A DNA stretch of 64,000 nt, taken from Flavobacterium filum DSM 17961 (GTDB taxonomy: Bacteria; Bacteroidota; Bacteroidia; Flavobacteriales; Flavobacteriaceae). Shown here piece after piece: positions 54,801-62,995 of the stretch. Every line of letters begins with the position of its first letter. Positions within the stretch are counted from its first letter, which is position 1. The stretch spans positions 62,001 to 126,000 of the forward strand of contig NZ_AUDM01000012.1 in the NCBI RefSeq assembly GCF_000425465.1. Direction: 5' to 3'. The notes beneath the pieces were generated by a model. The model searched no databases. It saw only the letters and a program-made list of their open reading frames with translations, and was not told the origin of the DNA. A program made the position numbers and the translations under genes.

Positions 54801-55544
54801 ATGGATATCAAACAATATTTAGATTCTACCTATTTAAAAACGGCAGAACAAGCAAATTTATCAGAAGCTGAGGATGTTAAAGTTGTTTCTTCTTTTATTC
54901 AAGAAGCAATTAAGCATCATTTTAAACTTATCATGATTCGCCCTAAACATGTAGCATTGGCAAAAAAAATGATTACTGAAGCGGCTTCAAAAGTTTTGGT
55001 TGGAACGGTAATTTCTTTTCCTGAAGGAACAAATACTTTGGAAGAAAAATTGGCTGAAGCCGAAAAAGCTATTCATGACGGTGTAGATGATTTAGATTTT
55101 GTTTGCAATTATCAAACGTTTAAAAACGGCAATTCTGCTTTGGTAAAAGAAGAAGTATTGAAATGCACTCAATTTGGACTTTCACATCATAAAACTGTAA
55201 AATGGATAATTGAGGTAGCTGCATTATCCGATCAGGAGATTATTCAACTGTCTGCACTGATAAAGAATGTGGTCATGTCAAATTGTAAAGAAGATCAATA
55301 TGCTTCCGTTTTTGTGAAATCATCTACCGGATTTTATAAAACTGAAAATAATAAACCCAATGGTGCAACAGTTTCCTCAATAATAATGATGTTGGAAAAC
55401 AGTTCGCCTCTACCGGTGAAGGCAGCCGGCGGTGTTCGCTCCTATGAAGAAGTTGTAGAAATGATTCAACTAGGCGTAAAACGTATCGGTACATCTTCAG
55501 CCTTAGCCATTATTACGGGACAAAATGCCCAAAGCGGATATTAA
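54801..55544 (+). CDS. deoC: Deoxyribose-phosphate aldolase
   Basis: DeoC cleaves 2-deoxyribose-5-phosphate to glyceraldehyde-3-phosphate and acetaldehyde in nucleoside salvage. The 247-residue TIM barrel shows IDSTYLKT-like start (DIKQYLDSTYLKTAEQAN), the acidic DDLDFVCNY strand, the Schiff-base lysine in VFVKSSTGFY and the second lysine in PVKAAGGVRSYEE. Length is close to that of bacterial enzymes. It starts right after the second tonB terminator with no clear promoter box. The remB-like gene follows after 15 bp, so the two may be co-transcribed. Confidence 0.96.
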   Translation: MDIKQYLDSTYLKTAEQANLSEAEDVKVVSSFIQEAIKHHFKLIMIRPKHVALAKKMITEAASKVLVGTVISFPEGTNTLEEKLAEAEKAIHDGVDDLDFVCNYQTFKNGNSALVKEEVLKCTQFGLSHHKTVKWIIEVAALSDQEIIQLSALIKNVVMSNCKEDQYASVFVKSSTGFYKTENNKPNGATVSSIIMMLENSSPLPVKAAGGVRSYEEVVEMIQLGVKRIGTSSALAIITGQNAQSGY

Positions 55545-55559
55545 TCATATTACCTTTTT

Positions 55560-57659
55560 TTGATGAAAAAATTTATATTATTTATAGTTTTTAGTTGTTT
55601 TTCTTTGAATGTTTTTGGACAAGACAAGAGCATTGAACAATTTCCGGTTTTTCCTTCCTGTCAACAAAAATCAAATGTTGAGTTAGAAAATTGTTTCTAT
55701 GATGAAGTTCAAAAATTGGTTTTTTCATCGTTCACTATCCCCGAAAAAGTAAAAGAAAACGGTTTCAAAGGCAGTTTTAGAGTGCTTTTTGAAGTAAACA
55801 AAGAAGGAAAGTTTGTTTTGCAATATGTGGATGCACCTTATCCTGAATTAAACGAAGAGGTGAAGAGAATTTTTGGTTTAATGCCGGTAATTGGTCCACC
55901 AACTTTTGCCGGAAATCCAACCTATTCAAGGTATTCAATTAAAATAAATATTCCATTAGAAGAAAGTTTAAATGCAGCAAATTCAGTTGTAAATGAATCT
56001 TCAAAAAATCTAAATCAAAAAAAGGAATTAACCGAATATGATGCGATTAAATACAGCGAATTTTCTCATCCTGAATTTAAAAGTCATTTAAATATTCCAT
56101 TTAGTCATAATTTATATACGCAGTTTGATGCGGCTTTAAATCAAATAGGAACAAATAATCACACAGCATCAAAACCATATACGTATGCCGAAGTGAGTCA
56201 GTATTATGATTTTATGGAAGCCTATCAAAAAATTAAAAAAGACAAATCAAGCGTTTGGGGGAAGAAATTATGGAACGATCATACTGTAGCCATTCAAGGT
56301 GAAGATTATTGGTTCACTTTGAACCCTATTTTTGATTTAAGGGCCGGAGTTTCAAGTCCAAAAGTTAATGATTACACCTATCAAAATACAAGAGGTATTC
56401 AAATTCAAGGAGGTTTAGGTGGGAAATTGAATTTTACAACTTCCATTTATGAAAGCCAAGGAAGATTTGCAGGATATTACAATGATTATGCGGAAAGCAT
56501 TCGACCTTCTGGTGGAAATCCAGCTGTAATACCGGGCATAGGCATTGCAAAATCATTTAAAACAGATGCCTACGATTTTGCTCTTGCAGATGCTAATATA
56601 ACGTATAATGCTGACAAATTTATCAATTTACAGTTGGGTTATGGACGAAATTTTATTGGTGATGGTTATCGCTCTTTGTTAACTTCTGATGGAGCAAGTC
56701 CGTATCCTTTTTTTAAAATCAATACCACTTTTTGGAAGATTAAATACACCAATACCTATATGTGGTTAAAAGACATTCGACCTCAAGCTACAATTGATGG
56801 GACGTATGGAACCAAATATATGGCTAATCATTTTTTAAGTTGGAATGTAACAAAAAGATGGAATTTAAGCTTTTTTGAATCAGTAGTTTGGACCAATACA
56901 AATGATAGAGGCTTTGATTTTAGCTTTGTTAATCCAATTATTTTTTACAGAACGGTTGAGTTTAATTCATCCTCAAAAACCGGAAACGCAATGTTAGGCT
57001 TTACTTCAAAGTATAAATTGAGTAACCAATGGGCGATTTATGGTCAATTTTTGATTGATGAATTTGCCTTGAATGATGTTAAAGCATCCAACAAAAGTTG
57101 GCGAAATAAATTTGGTTATCAAGCAGGTGTAAAATATTTTAACGCTTTCAATATTCAGAATTTATTCTTGCAAGCTGAATATAATCACGTGAATCCTTAT
57201 GTGTATGCTCACAGTAATCCAATTACCAATTATGGTCACAGTAACCAAAGTTTAGGTCATCAGTGGGGAGGAAATGCAAAAGAATTTTTGATGATTGCGA
57301 GATACAATAAAGACAGATGGTTTGGCGATTTGAAATTAACTTACGGTGTTCGTGGATTAGATTTTGATAACGATGATGATTCGTTTAATTATGGTGGAAA
57401 TATCTATAAAAATTATAATGAAGACCGTCCGTTTGACACTGGTGTAAAAGTTGGTCAAGGAAATAAAACAACCATTATGATAGCCGATTTTCAGGCGGGA
57501 TATTTAATTAATCCTTCTACAAACTTTAAACTCTTTGGAAGTTTAATTTATAGAAGTTTTGATCCTTCCAAAAATACGCTTACCACTTTTAAACAAGATA
57601 CTACTTGGTTTTCATTTGGTGTTCGTGCAGATTTATTTAATTGGTATTTTGATTATTAA
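55560..57659 (+). CDS. remB: RemB-like outer-membrane protein with N-terminal TonB-type domain
   Basis: The 699-residue protein has a signal peptide (about 1-20, ending NVFGQ). A small domain (about 28-138) follows that resembles the TonB C-terminal fold, including the Cx10CF pair (Cys34, Cys45) seen in both upstream TonB proteins. After a short linker comes a long beta-rich region (about 165-699) that looks like a 14-18-stranded outer-membrane barrel of the Wzi capsule-assembly type (INLQLGYGRNFIGDGYRSLL, RWNLSFFESVVWTN). In Flavobacterium johnsoniae a protein of this kind near sprA is RemB, a redundant gliding-motility component; I assign the name from memory and context. Confidence 0.7.
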   Translation: MMKKFILFIVFSCFSLNVFGQDKSIEQFPVFPSCQQKSNVELENCFYDEVQKLVFSSFTIPEKVKENGFKGSFRVLFEVNKEGKFVLQYVDAPYPELNEEVKRIFGLMPVIGPPTFAGNPTYSRYSIKINIPLEESLNAANSVVNESSKNLNQKKELTEYDAIKYSEFSHPEFKSHLNIPFSHNLYTQFDAALNQIGTNNHTASKPYTYAEVSQYYDFMEAYQKIKKDKSSVWGKKLWNDHTVAIQGEDYWFTLNPIFDLRAGVSSPKVNDYTYQNTRGIQIQGGLGGKLNFTTSIYESQGRFAGYYNDYAESIRPSGGNPAVIPGIGIAKSFKTDAYDFALADANITYNADKFINLQLGYGRNFIGDGYRSLLTSDGASPYPFFKINTTFWKIKYTNTYMWLKDIRPQATIDGTYGTKYMANHFLSWNVTKRWNLSFFESVVWTNTNDRGFDFSFVNPIIFYRTVEFNSSSKTGNAMLGFTSKYKLSNQWAIYGQFLIDEFALNDVKASNKSWRNKFGYQAGVKYFNAFNIQNLFLQAEYNHVNPYVYAHSNPITNYGHSNQSLGHQWGGNAKEFLMIARYNKDRWFGDLKLTYGVRGLDFDNDDDSFNYGGNIYKNYNEDRPFDTGVKVGQGNKTTIMIADFQAGYLINPSTNFKLFGSLIYRSFDPSKNTLTTFKQDTTWFSFGVRADLFNWYFDY

Positions 57660-57742
57660 TTGTTTTTTAGGGTTTGAAAATAATTCAGTAGATTTTATAT
57701 TTTTTTCTGAACTGTTCAATCGGTTGTAAGTAGAGTTATTTG

Positions 57743-57750
57743 TATCTTTG
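57743..57750 (+). promoter_or_regulatory. Candidate promoter of the cyoE-cox operon
   Basis: TATCTTTG matches TAnnTTTG; GTTG lies 16 bp upstream. It is 24 bp before the heme O synthase start. Confidence 0.6.
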
Positions 57751-57773
57751 CCGAAAATTAAAATACGGCATTT

Positions 57774-58691
57774 TTGAACTCCGAAACAATTACTACTTCC
57801 AATAGAACTCTTTTTGGCGATTTTAAAGAAATCACAAAGGCGGGTTTATCCATTAGCGTAGTTTTTTCTTCTATTGCCGGCTATTTTTTAGGAATTTTAT
57901 CGCTTTCAGAGTTCAGCTGGACTACTTTTTTATTGTTAGCTATCGGCGGCTATTGTATGGTTGGAGCTTCTAACACCTATAATCAACTTATCGAAAAAGA
58001 TTTAGATAAATTGATGGATAGAACCAAAAATAGACCCATTGCAGCCGGAAGAGTTTCAAACAAAAGAGCATTCATTTTGGCTTCGGCTTTAACCTTAATT
58101 GGGATTGTTATTTTGTATTTAATTAATCCCAAAACAGCAATGTTTGGGGCAATTTCGATTTTTTTATACACAAGTGTTTATACCCCTTTAAAAACGGTTA
58201 CTTCTCTTTCTGTTTTTGTGGGTGCCATTCCGGGAGCCATTCCTTTTATGTTGGGTTGGGTGGCTGCTACAGATGATTTCAGTTTAGAAGCCGGAACCTT
58301 GTTTTTAATTCAGTTTTTTTGGCAGTTTCCACATTTTTGGGCCATTGGATGGTTTTTGTATGATGATTACAAAAAAGCAGGATTTTTTATGTTACCAACA
58401 GGTGAAAAAGACAAAGGAACAGCATTGCAAATCATTTTATATACCATATGGTTAATCATTGCATCGATATTACCGGCTGTTTTTCCTTACATTGGAATAG
58501 TAGGAAGCCGTTTATATTTAACACCAATTTCGGCAGTAATTGTTTTTTTAATCGGTGTTTGGATGCTTTATTTTGCATTCGAATTATATAAAAAGAGAGA
58601 CGCAAAAGCTGCTCGAAAATTGATGTTGAGTAGTGTTAGTTATATTACGTTGATTCAATTGGTTTACATTGCAGATAAATTTCTAAGATAA
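57774..58691 (+). CDS. cyoE: Protoheme IX farnesyltransferase (heme O synthase)
   Basis: This UbiA-family membrane enzyme (also named CtaB) adds a farnesyl group to heme b to make heme O, the precursor of heme A for the aa3 oxidase. The 305-residue protein has eight to nine helices and the conserved Asp-rich motif NTYNQLIEKDLDKLMDRTKNRP, the second site DDYKKAGFFMLP and FFWQFPHFWAIGWFL between them. The start is TTG at 57774. It opens the second respiratory cluster, 12 bp before a subunit III-type gene, which supports service to the oxidase made at 36-39 kb. Confidence 0.97.
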   Translation: MNSETITTSNRTLFGDFKEITKAGLSISVVFSSIAGYFLGILSLSEFSWTTFLLLAIGGYCMVGASNTYNQLIEKDLDKLMDRTKNRPIAAGRVSNKRAFILASALTLIGIVILYLINPKTAMFGAISIFLYTSVYTPLKTVTSLSVFVGAIPGAIPFMLGWVAATDDFSLEAGTLFLIQFFWQFPHFWAIGWFLYDDYKKAGFFMLPTGEKDKGTALQIILYTIWLIIASILPAVFPYIGIVGSRLYLTPISAVIVFLIGVWMLYFAFELYKKRDAKAARKLMLSSVSYITLIQLVYIADKFLR

Positions 58692-58703
58692 TTTTAAAAA
58701 AAT

Positions 58704-59279
58704 ATGACAGTTCAAGAATATAACGAAAGAAAAGCACAATCGTATAAATTGCTTCTTTGGTTTGCCATGATTAGTATGGTGATGATGTTTGCTGGATTAA
58801 CAAGTGCTTATGTTGTGAGTACTTCGCGAAAAGACTGGCTGAAAGAATTTGATATGCCAATTGCCTTTGTTTGGAGTACTATTTTAATTATAATCAGTAG
58901 TGTAACTATTCATTTGGCATTATCGTTTATTAAAAAAAATGACAAGGCAAAAACAGGTTTACTTTTATGGGTTACTTTGTTACTCGGAATTGGGTTTGTT
59001 TTTACACAATTTTTAGGCTTCGGTCAAATTATTGAAAATGGTTATTTTTTTACCGGAAGTGAAAGTAATGTGACCACTTCCTTTTTGTACATCATTGTGA
59101 TAATGCACTTGGCACACCTTTTTGGAGGACTAATCGCATTGCTAATCGTAATTTATAATCATTATAAACAAAAATACAATTCAACTCAAACCCTTGGAAT
59201 TGAGCTTGCTGCAATGTTTTGGCATTTTCTTGATTTCTTGTGGATTTTGTTGTTTTTATTTTTCTATTTTTACGAATAG
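58704..59279 (+). CDS. Cytochrome c oxidase subunit III-like protein, short form
   Basis: The 191-residue protein has five membrane helices and the subunit III pattern: SYKLLLWFAMISMVMMFAGLTSAYVV near the start, GFGQIIENGYFF in the middle and the C-terminal AAMFWHFLDFLWILLFLFFYF with the typical WHF...W motif. It is shorter than canonical subunit III, as in other Flavobacteriaceae that carry two neighbouring genes of this family. It probably belongs to the aa3 oxidase, either as subunit III or an accessory subunit. It is tightly packed after cyoE. Confidence 0.9.
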   Translation: MTVQEYNERKAQSYKLLLWFAMISMVMMFAGLTSAYVVSTSRKDWLKEFDMPIAFVWSTILIIISSVTIHLALSFIKKNDKAKTGLLLWVTLLLGIGFVFTQFLGFGQIIENGYFFTGSESNVTTSFLYIIVIMHLAHLFGGLIALLIVIYNHYKQKYNSTQTLGIELAAMFWHFLDFLWILLFLFFYFYE

Positions 59280-59322
59280 AAAATTTATGTAAATTTGGGA
59301 ACTTTTTAACTAATAACTATAT

Positions 59323-60336
59323 ATGGGAGCGACAGTTACTACAACTGAAGAAAAAATCTGGAATGGCGGAAATGAGCCAATGGGTGCTAGCTATGGTAAA
59401 ATGATGATGTGGTTTTTCATCTTATCAGATGCTTTAACCTTTACGGGATTCTTAGCAGCATACGGTTTTTCAAGATTTAAATTTGCAGAAAGTTGGCCAA
59501 TTGCCGACGAAGTGTTTAATCACTTTCCATTCATGCACGGGCACGACTTGCCAATGTTGTATGTTGCATTAATGACTTTTATTTTGATATTCTCTTCTGT
59601 AACAATGGTACTTGCTGTTGATGCAGGGCACCACATGCAGAAATCAAAAGTAGCTTTTTATATGTTTTTAACCATTATTGGAGGTCTTATTTTCGTAGGA
59701 TCGCAAGCTTGGGAATGGAAAAACTTTATCAAAGGCGAATATGGAGCAATCGAAACCAAAGGAGGAAGCATTATTCAATTTGTGGATCAAGATGGTAAGC
59801 GAATTCAATTAGAAAAATTTGCTAAAACGCTACCAGGTGATCGTGTTCAACATGAGCGTAAAAATGGAATTTGGTTCACTAAAGAAGCGTCTTTGCCAGG
59901 ATATTCAATAGCTGAGGTTGTTGAAGGTTTCAAAGCTAATCCAAACATTTTGGTTAGAACGCAACAAATGTATTTGGATAAAAATGACAAAACCGGAGTT
60001 CATCCTACTTTAAATAAAGAAAAGCATAAAACCATTTTAACCCGTGAAGAATCATTAGCTCGTTTGAATGATGCTGTGCATGTTGTTCAAGGAGCTAACT
60101 TGGTTAGAAATGAATACGGTAATAAACAATTTGCTAACTTCTTTTTCTTCATTACTGGTTTTCACGGATTCCACGTTTTTTCAGGAGTAGTAATTAACTT
60201 CATTATCTTCTTAAATGTAATTTTAGGTACGTATGAGCGTAGAAAAAATTACGAAATGGTAGAGAAAGTAGGATTGTATTGGCACTTTGTAGATTTAGTT
60301 TGGGTATTTGTATTTACCTTCTTCTACTTAGTATAA
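59323..60336 (+). CDS. Cytochrome c oxidase subunit III-like protein with soluble insert
   Basis: The 337-residue protein has subunit III helices at about 27-48, 75-98, 110-128, 272-295 and 310-335, with KMMMWFFILSDALTFTGFLAAYGF at the start and YWHFVDLVWVFVFTFFYLV at the end. Between the third and fourth helices lies a soluble insert of about 130 residues (about 137-270) that canonical subunit III lacks. It contains GGSIIQFVDQDGKRIQLEKF and a Lys/His-rich stretch. It might interact with alternative complex III or cytochrome c domains. It sits between the short form and the subunit IV-like gene. Confidence 0.92.
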   Translation: MGATVTTTEEKIWNGGNEPMGASYGKMMMWFFILSDALTFTGFLAAYGFSRFKFAESWPIADEVFNHFPFMHGHDLPMLYVALMTFILIFSSVTMVLAVDAGHHMQKSKVAFYMFLTIIGGLIFVGSQAWEWKNFIKGEYGAIETKGGSIIQFVDQDGKRIQLEKFAKTLPGDRVQHERKNGIWFTKEASLPGYSIAEVVEGFKANPNILVRTQQMYLDKNDKTGVHPTLNKEKHKTILTREESLARLNDAVHVVQGANLVRNEYGNKQFANFFFFITGFHGFHVFSGVVINFIIFLNVILGTYERRKNYEMVEKVGLYWHFVDLVWVFVFTFFYLV

Positions 60337-60355
60337 TTTATTAAACGAATTTAAA

Positions 60356-60796
60356 ATGGCACACGCACATAATTTAGCAATTTTTAGAGGAAGACTTAAA
60401 TTCAAGTCTAACGAGCAAAAAATTTGGGGAGTTTTAATCTTTCTTTCTATCGTAACAGCGATTGAGGTTGTATTAGGTATTTATAAACCAGCTGCCTTAA
60501 TGACTGCTTGGATTTCACCATTTGAAGGTGGTTTTGGAGCGACTCTTATGAATATGATTTTATCACCATTCATATATATTATTCCTTTGAACTTAATCTT
60601 TTTAGTTTTAACTATTGTTAAAGCATATTATATCACTTGGGATTTCATGCACATGAGAGATGAAAAATCAAGTTTAAGAAGATCTGTTGTTTGGACATTT
60701 GTATTCTTAGCGTTATACATTGCTTTGATATTTTTGTTAGAAGGAGGTTATATTTTCGATGTGTATAAATCATCAATAATTAAGTGGAACTTTTAA
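60356..60796 (+). CDS. Cytochrome c oxidase subunit IV-like protein
   Basis: The 146-residue protein has three helices (about 24-45, 60-90, 104-128) and the KIWGVLIFLSIVTAIEVVLGI and YITWDFMHMRDEKSSLRR segments seen in the prokaryotic subunit IV (CtaF/CoxD) family of membrane oxidases. Such small subunits stabilise the complex. It is the last gene of the second oxidase operon, 19 bp after the subunit III-like gene, and a perfect terminator follows. Confidence 0.93.
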   Translation: MAHAHNLAIFRGRLKFKSNEQKIWGVLIFLSIVTAIEVVLGIYKPAALMTAWISPFEGGFGATLMNMILSPFIYIIPLNLIFLVLTIVKAYYITWDFMHMRDEKSSLRRSVVWTFVFLALYIALIFLLEGGYIFDVYKSSIIKWNF

Positions 60797-60816
60797 CGAT
60801 AAATTTTAATATATTT

Positions 60817-60842
60817 AAGGTACGCATTGCGTACCTTTTTTT
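60817..60842 (+). terminator. Terminator of the cyoE-cox operon
   Basis: AAGGTACGC (60817-60825) pairs perfectly with GCGTACCTT (60829-60837) over an ATT loop and is followed by T-rich sequence. A TATTTTTG box (60842-60849) begins at once after it and may be the promoter of the assembly genes. Confidence 0.93.
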
Positions 60843-60869
60843 ATTTTTGTAAAGCATAAATGCATTGCA

Positions 60870-61523
60870 ATGAAAAAGAATATTGTGCTTTTTGTTTTAT
60901 TTGTTTTACCCATTGTTGCTTATCTTTTTTTTGCATCCGGGGTTCATAATTTTACTCATCTGCCAACTGTTACTCCTTCTGTTCCCGATTTAAAAGAATG
61001 GAAAAGCACAAAAGGAGAAACGTTTTCTTTAAACAATAAGATTACTATTTTAGTGTTTCCCGGAAATGAAGTCATAAAAAACAAAGGAAATGCCTTTAAT
61101 CTCAACCAAAAGATTTACGAAAAAGTAATGGGTTTCAGTGATTTTCAATTGATTTGTGTAACACCATTTGGTATGGAAGAACAAACAGCCCAAGTGCAAG
61201 AAGATTTAAGTAGAATTTCAGACATGTCGCGTTGGCATTATATTTTTGCATCTCCGGATGAAATTAAGAACTATTACCAACAATTTAATTTAATTGGACA
61301 ATTAGGAGCTGATGTGGGTACGCCAAATGTTTTTATCATTGACAAGGAAAGAAATTTAAGAGGAAGAAAAGGAAAAGATAAAAAAGGAAATGCTGAGTAT
61401 AAAGAAGGCTATAACACCATTTCTGCTGCAGATCTTCACAACGAAATGGGAGATGACATTAAAATTATTTTAGCCGAATACAGATTAGCATTAAAAAAGA
61501 ATTCAGCAAATAGAAAAAAGTAA
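60870..61523 (+). CDS. Sco-like thioredoxin-fold protein without cysteines
   Basis: The 217-residue protein has an N-terminal membrane anchor (about 4-22) and a periplasmic thioredoxin-like domain: ITILVFPGNEV, LICVTPFGMEE, DMSRWHYIFASPDEI and GTPNVFIIDKERNLRGRKGKD. The segment following the first strand, where Sco proteins have CxxxC, reads PGNEVIKNKGN. Its only cysteine lies elsewhere (residue about 94). It cannot bind copper in the Sco manner. It is three bases before a genuine Sco gene, so it may be a structural partner in oxidase assembly. This is inference from position and fold. Confidence 0.8.
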   Translation: MKKNIVLFVLFVLPIVAYLFFASGVHNFTHLPTVTPSVPDLKEWKSTKGETFSLNNKITILVFPGNEVIKNKGNAFNLNQKIYEKVMGFSDFQLICVTPFGMEEQTAQVQEDLSRISDMSRWHYIFASPDEIKNYYQQFNLIGQLGADVGTPNVFIIDKERNLRGRKGKDKKGNAEYKEGYNTISAADLHNEMGDDIKIILAEYRLALKKNSANRKK

Positions 61524-61526
61524 AAA

Positions 61527-62210
61527 ATGAAAAATAAATCATACATCGGTATTTCGTTTATTATTCTTGTTTTCGGAATTATTTTTATTCCAAGAATAAT
61601 AAAAAAGATAAATCAAGAAGAAGTTACAGAAATTGATCGTTTAAACGTTCCAGGTTCAAAAGAAACTTCAGAAGATTTGTTAGTTTCAATTGGTAAAGCT
61701 CCTAAGTTTAGTTTAACTAATCAAGATAACAAAATCATTACAAACGAAGATTATAATGGTAAAGTTTATTTGGTTGAATTTTTCTTTTCTACTTGTCCTA
61801 CTATTTGTCCGATTATGAATAAAAATATGGTGGAATTGCAAAATCATTTTGAAGGAGAAAAAGATTTTGGAATTGTATCTATTACCATAAATCCGGCACA
61901 TGACACTCCTCAAGTATTGAAAGAACATGCAGCTCATTTGGGTGTGAAAAATCCGAATTGGCACTTTTTATCGGGAGATAAAGATTACATCTATTCTTTG
62001 GCCAACAAAGGATTTTCAATTTTTGCAGGAGAAAATAAAGACAGCGAAGGTGGTTTTGAACATTCAGGTTTGTTTGCCTTGATAGATAAAAAAGGAAACA
62101 TCAGAAGTAGAAAAGACGATTTTGGCAATCCAATTGTTTATTATGACGGAATTGAAGCAAAAGGAATTGCTGCATTGAAACAAGATATTAAAGTACTATT
62201 AAGCGAATAA
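61527..62210 (+). CDS. Sco-family copper chaperone for cytochrome oxidase
   Basis: The 227-residue protein has an N-terminal membrane anchor (about 6-24) and a thioredoxin fold with the copper-binding pair in FFSTCPTICPIM (Cys90, Cys94) and the third ligand His179 in GGFEHSGLF. Sco proteins deliver copper to, or reduce, the CuA site of CoxB. ITINPAHDTPQVL and HFLSGDKDYIYSLANKGF are typical family segments. It lies three bases after the cysteine-less relative and one base before DUF420, so the assembly genes are an operon. Confidence 0.96.
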   Translation: MKNKSYIGISFIILVFGIIFIPRIIKKINQEEVTEIDRLNVPGSKETSEDLLVSIGKAPKFSLTNQDNKIITNEDYNGKVYLVEFFFSTCPTICPIMNKNMVELQNHFEGEKDFGIVSITINPAHDTPQVLKEHAAHLGVKNPNWHFLSGDKDYIYSLANKGFSIFAGENKDSEGGFEHSGLFALIDKKGNIRSRKDDFGNPIVYYDGIEAKGIAALKQDIKVLLSE

Positions 62211-62211
62211 T

Positions 62212-62772
62212 ATGGAAAAGACAAATACACTTTCAAAACAACAAATAGAGAAAAAGTATAATAAATTTATCATCTTGCTCTCTATAGCCATTCCCGTTGT
62301 TGTAGCTTTGTTATTTGGAATAAAGTTGAAAGATTATGGAATTCAAGTTGAGCCACTCTCTTTTTTACCTCCCATATATGCTACTTTAAACGGAGCAACA
62401 GCAATGTTATTGGGTTTAGCAGTGTATTTTATTAAAGAAGGAAATGTTCAAGCTCATAAAAGAGTAATGCAAACCGCTATTGCATGTTCTGTTCTGTTTT
62501 TAGTAATGTATGTTGCGTATCACATGACTTCCGATAGCACACCTTATGGAGGAAAAGGATTTATCAGATATATTTATTATTTTATTTTAATTTCTCACAT
62601 ACTTCTTTCAGTAGTTGTAATTCCTTTAGTTTTGGTAACCTATGTTAAAGCATTATCAGAACAATTTGACAAGCATAAGAAAATTGCTAAAATTGCTTAT
62701 CCGGTTTGGTTGTATGTTGCTATAACAGGAGTGATTGTTTACTTTATGATAGCACCATATTATGCTCATTAA
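62212..62772 (+). CDS. DUF420 membrane protein, probable oxidase assembly factor
   Basis: The 186-residue protein has five helices and the DUF420 signatures PPIYATLNGATAMLLGLAVYFIKEG, AHKRVMQTA, YVAYHMTSD, ISHILLSVVVIPLVL and HKKIAKIAYPVWLYVAITGV, with several conserved histidines that could bind heme or metal. Members of this family (for example CtaM in Staphylococcus) are needed for maturation of heme A-containing oxidases. The present position after Sco supports the same role. Its end overlaps the next small gene by 11 bases. Confidence 0.9.
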   Translation: MEKTNTLSKQQIEKKYNKFIILLSIAIPVVVALLFGIKLKDYGIQVEPLSFLPPIYATLNGATAMLLGLAVYFIKEGNVQAHKRVMQTAIACSVLFLVMYVAYHMTSDSTPYGGKGFIRYIYYFILISHILLSVVVIPLVLVTYVKALSEQFDKHKKIAKIAYPVWLYVAITGVIVYFMIAPYYAH

Positions 62773-62995
62773 AAGATTTTTTTTAGTTTTATTTGTAGGT
62801 TTGTTTTCTTTCAGCGGTTCAGCTCAATGTGCAATGTGCAGAGCAGCATTAGAAAGTGAAGGAGATACTTCAAAAGCAGAGGCTATAAATAATGGTATAG
62901 TTTATCTAATGGCTTTTCCATACATCATGGTTGCTATCGTTTTTTATGTAGTCTATAAAATGAAATTCAAAAAAAAGAAACCAGAATTAAATTAA
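62762..62995 (+). CDS. Small CxxC membrane protein in the oxidase assembly operon
   Basis: The 77-residue protein has a signal-like first helix (about 4-21, ending FSGSAQ), a short outside segment with CAMCRAALESEGDTSKAEAINNG, a second helix (about 45-66) and a Lys-rich cytoplasmic tail. The CxxC at residues 23-26 could bind copper, heme or a partner thiol. I do not know a named family. The 11-base overlap with DUF420 indicates coupled translation and a shared role in oxidase maturation, which is inference. Its stop overlaps the convergent DUF4403 stop by four bases (TTAA). Confidence 0.82.
   Translation: MLIKRFFLVLFVGLFSFSGSAQCAMCRAALESEGDTSKAEAINNGIVYLMAFPYIMVAIVFYVVYKMKFKKKKPELN

Noticed and set aside
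58704..60336. Two adjacent subunit III-like genes as one gene broken by a frameshift.
   Set aside because: Each has its own complete set of helices and a proper start and stop, with 43 bp between them.
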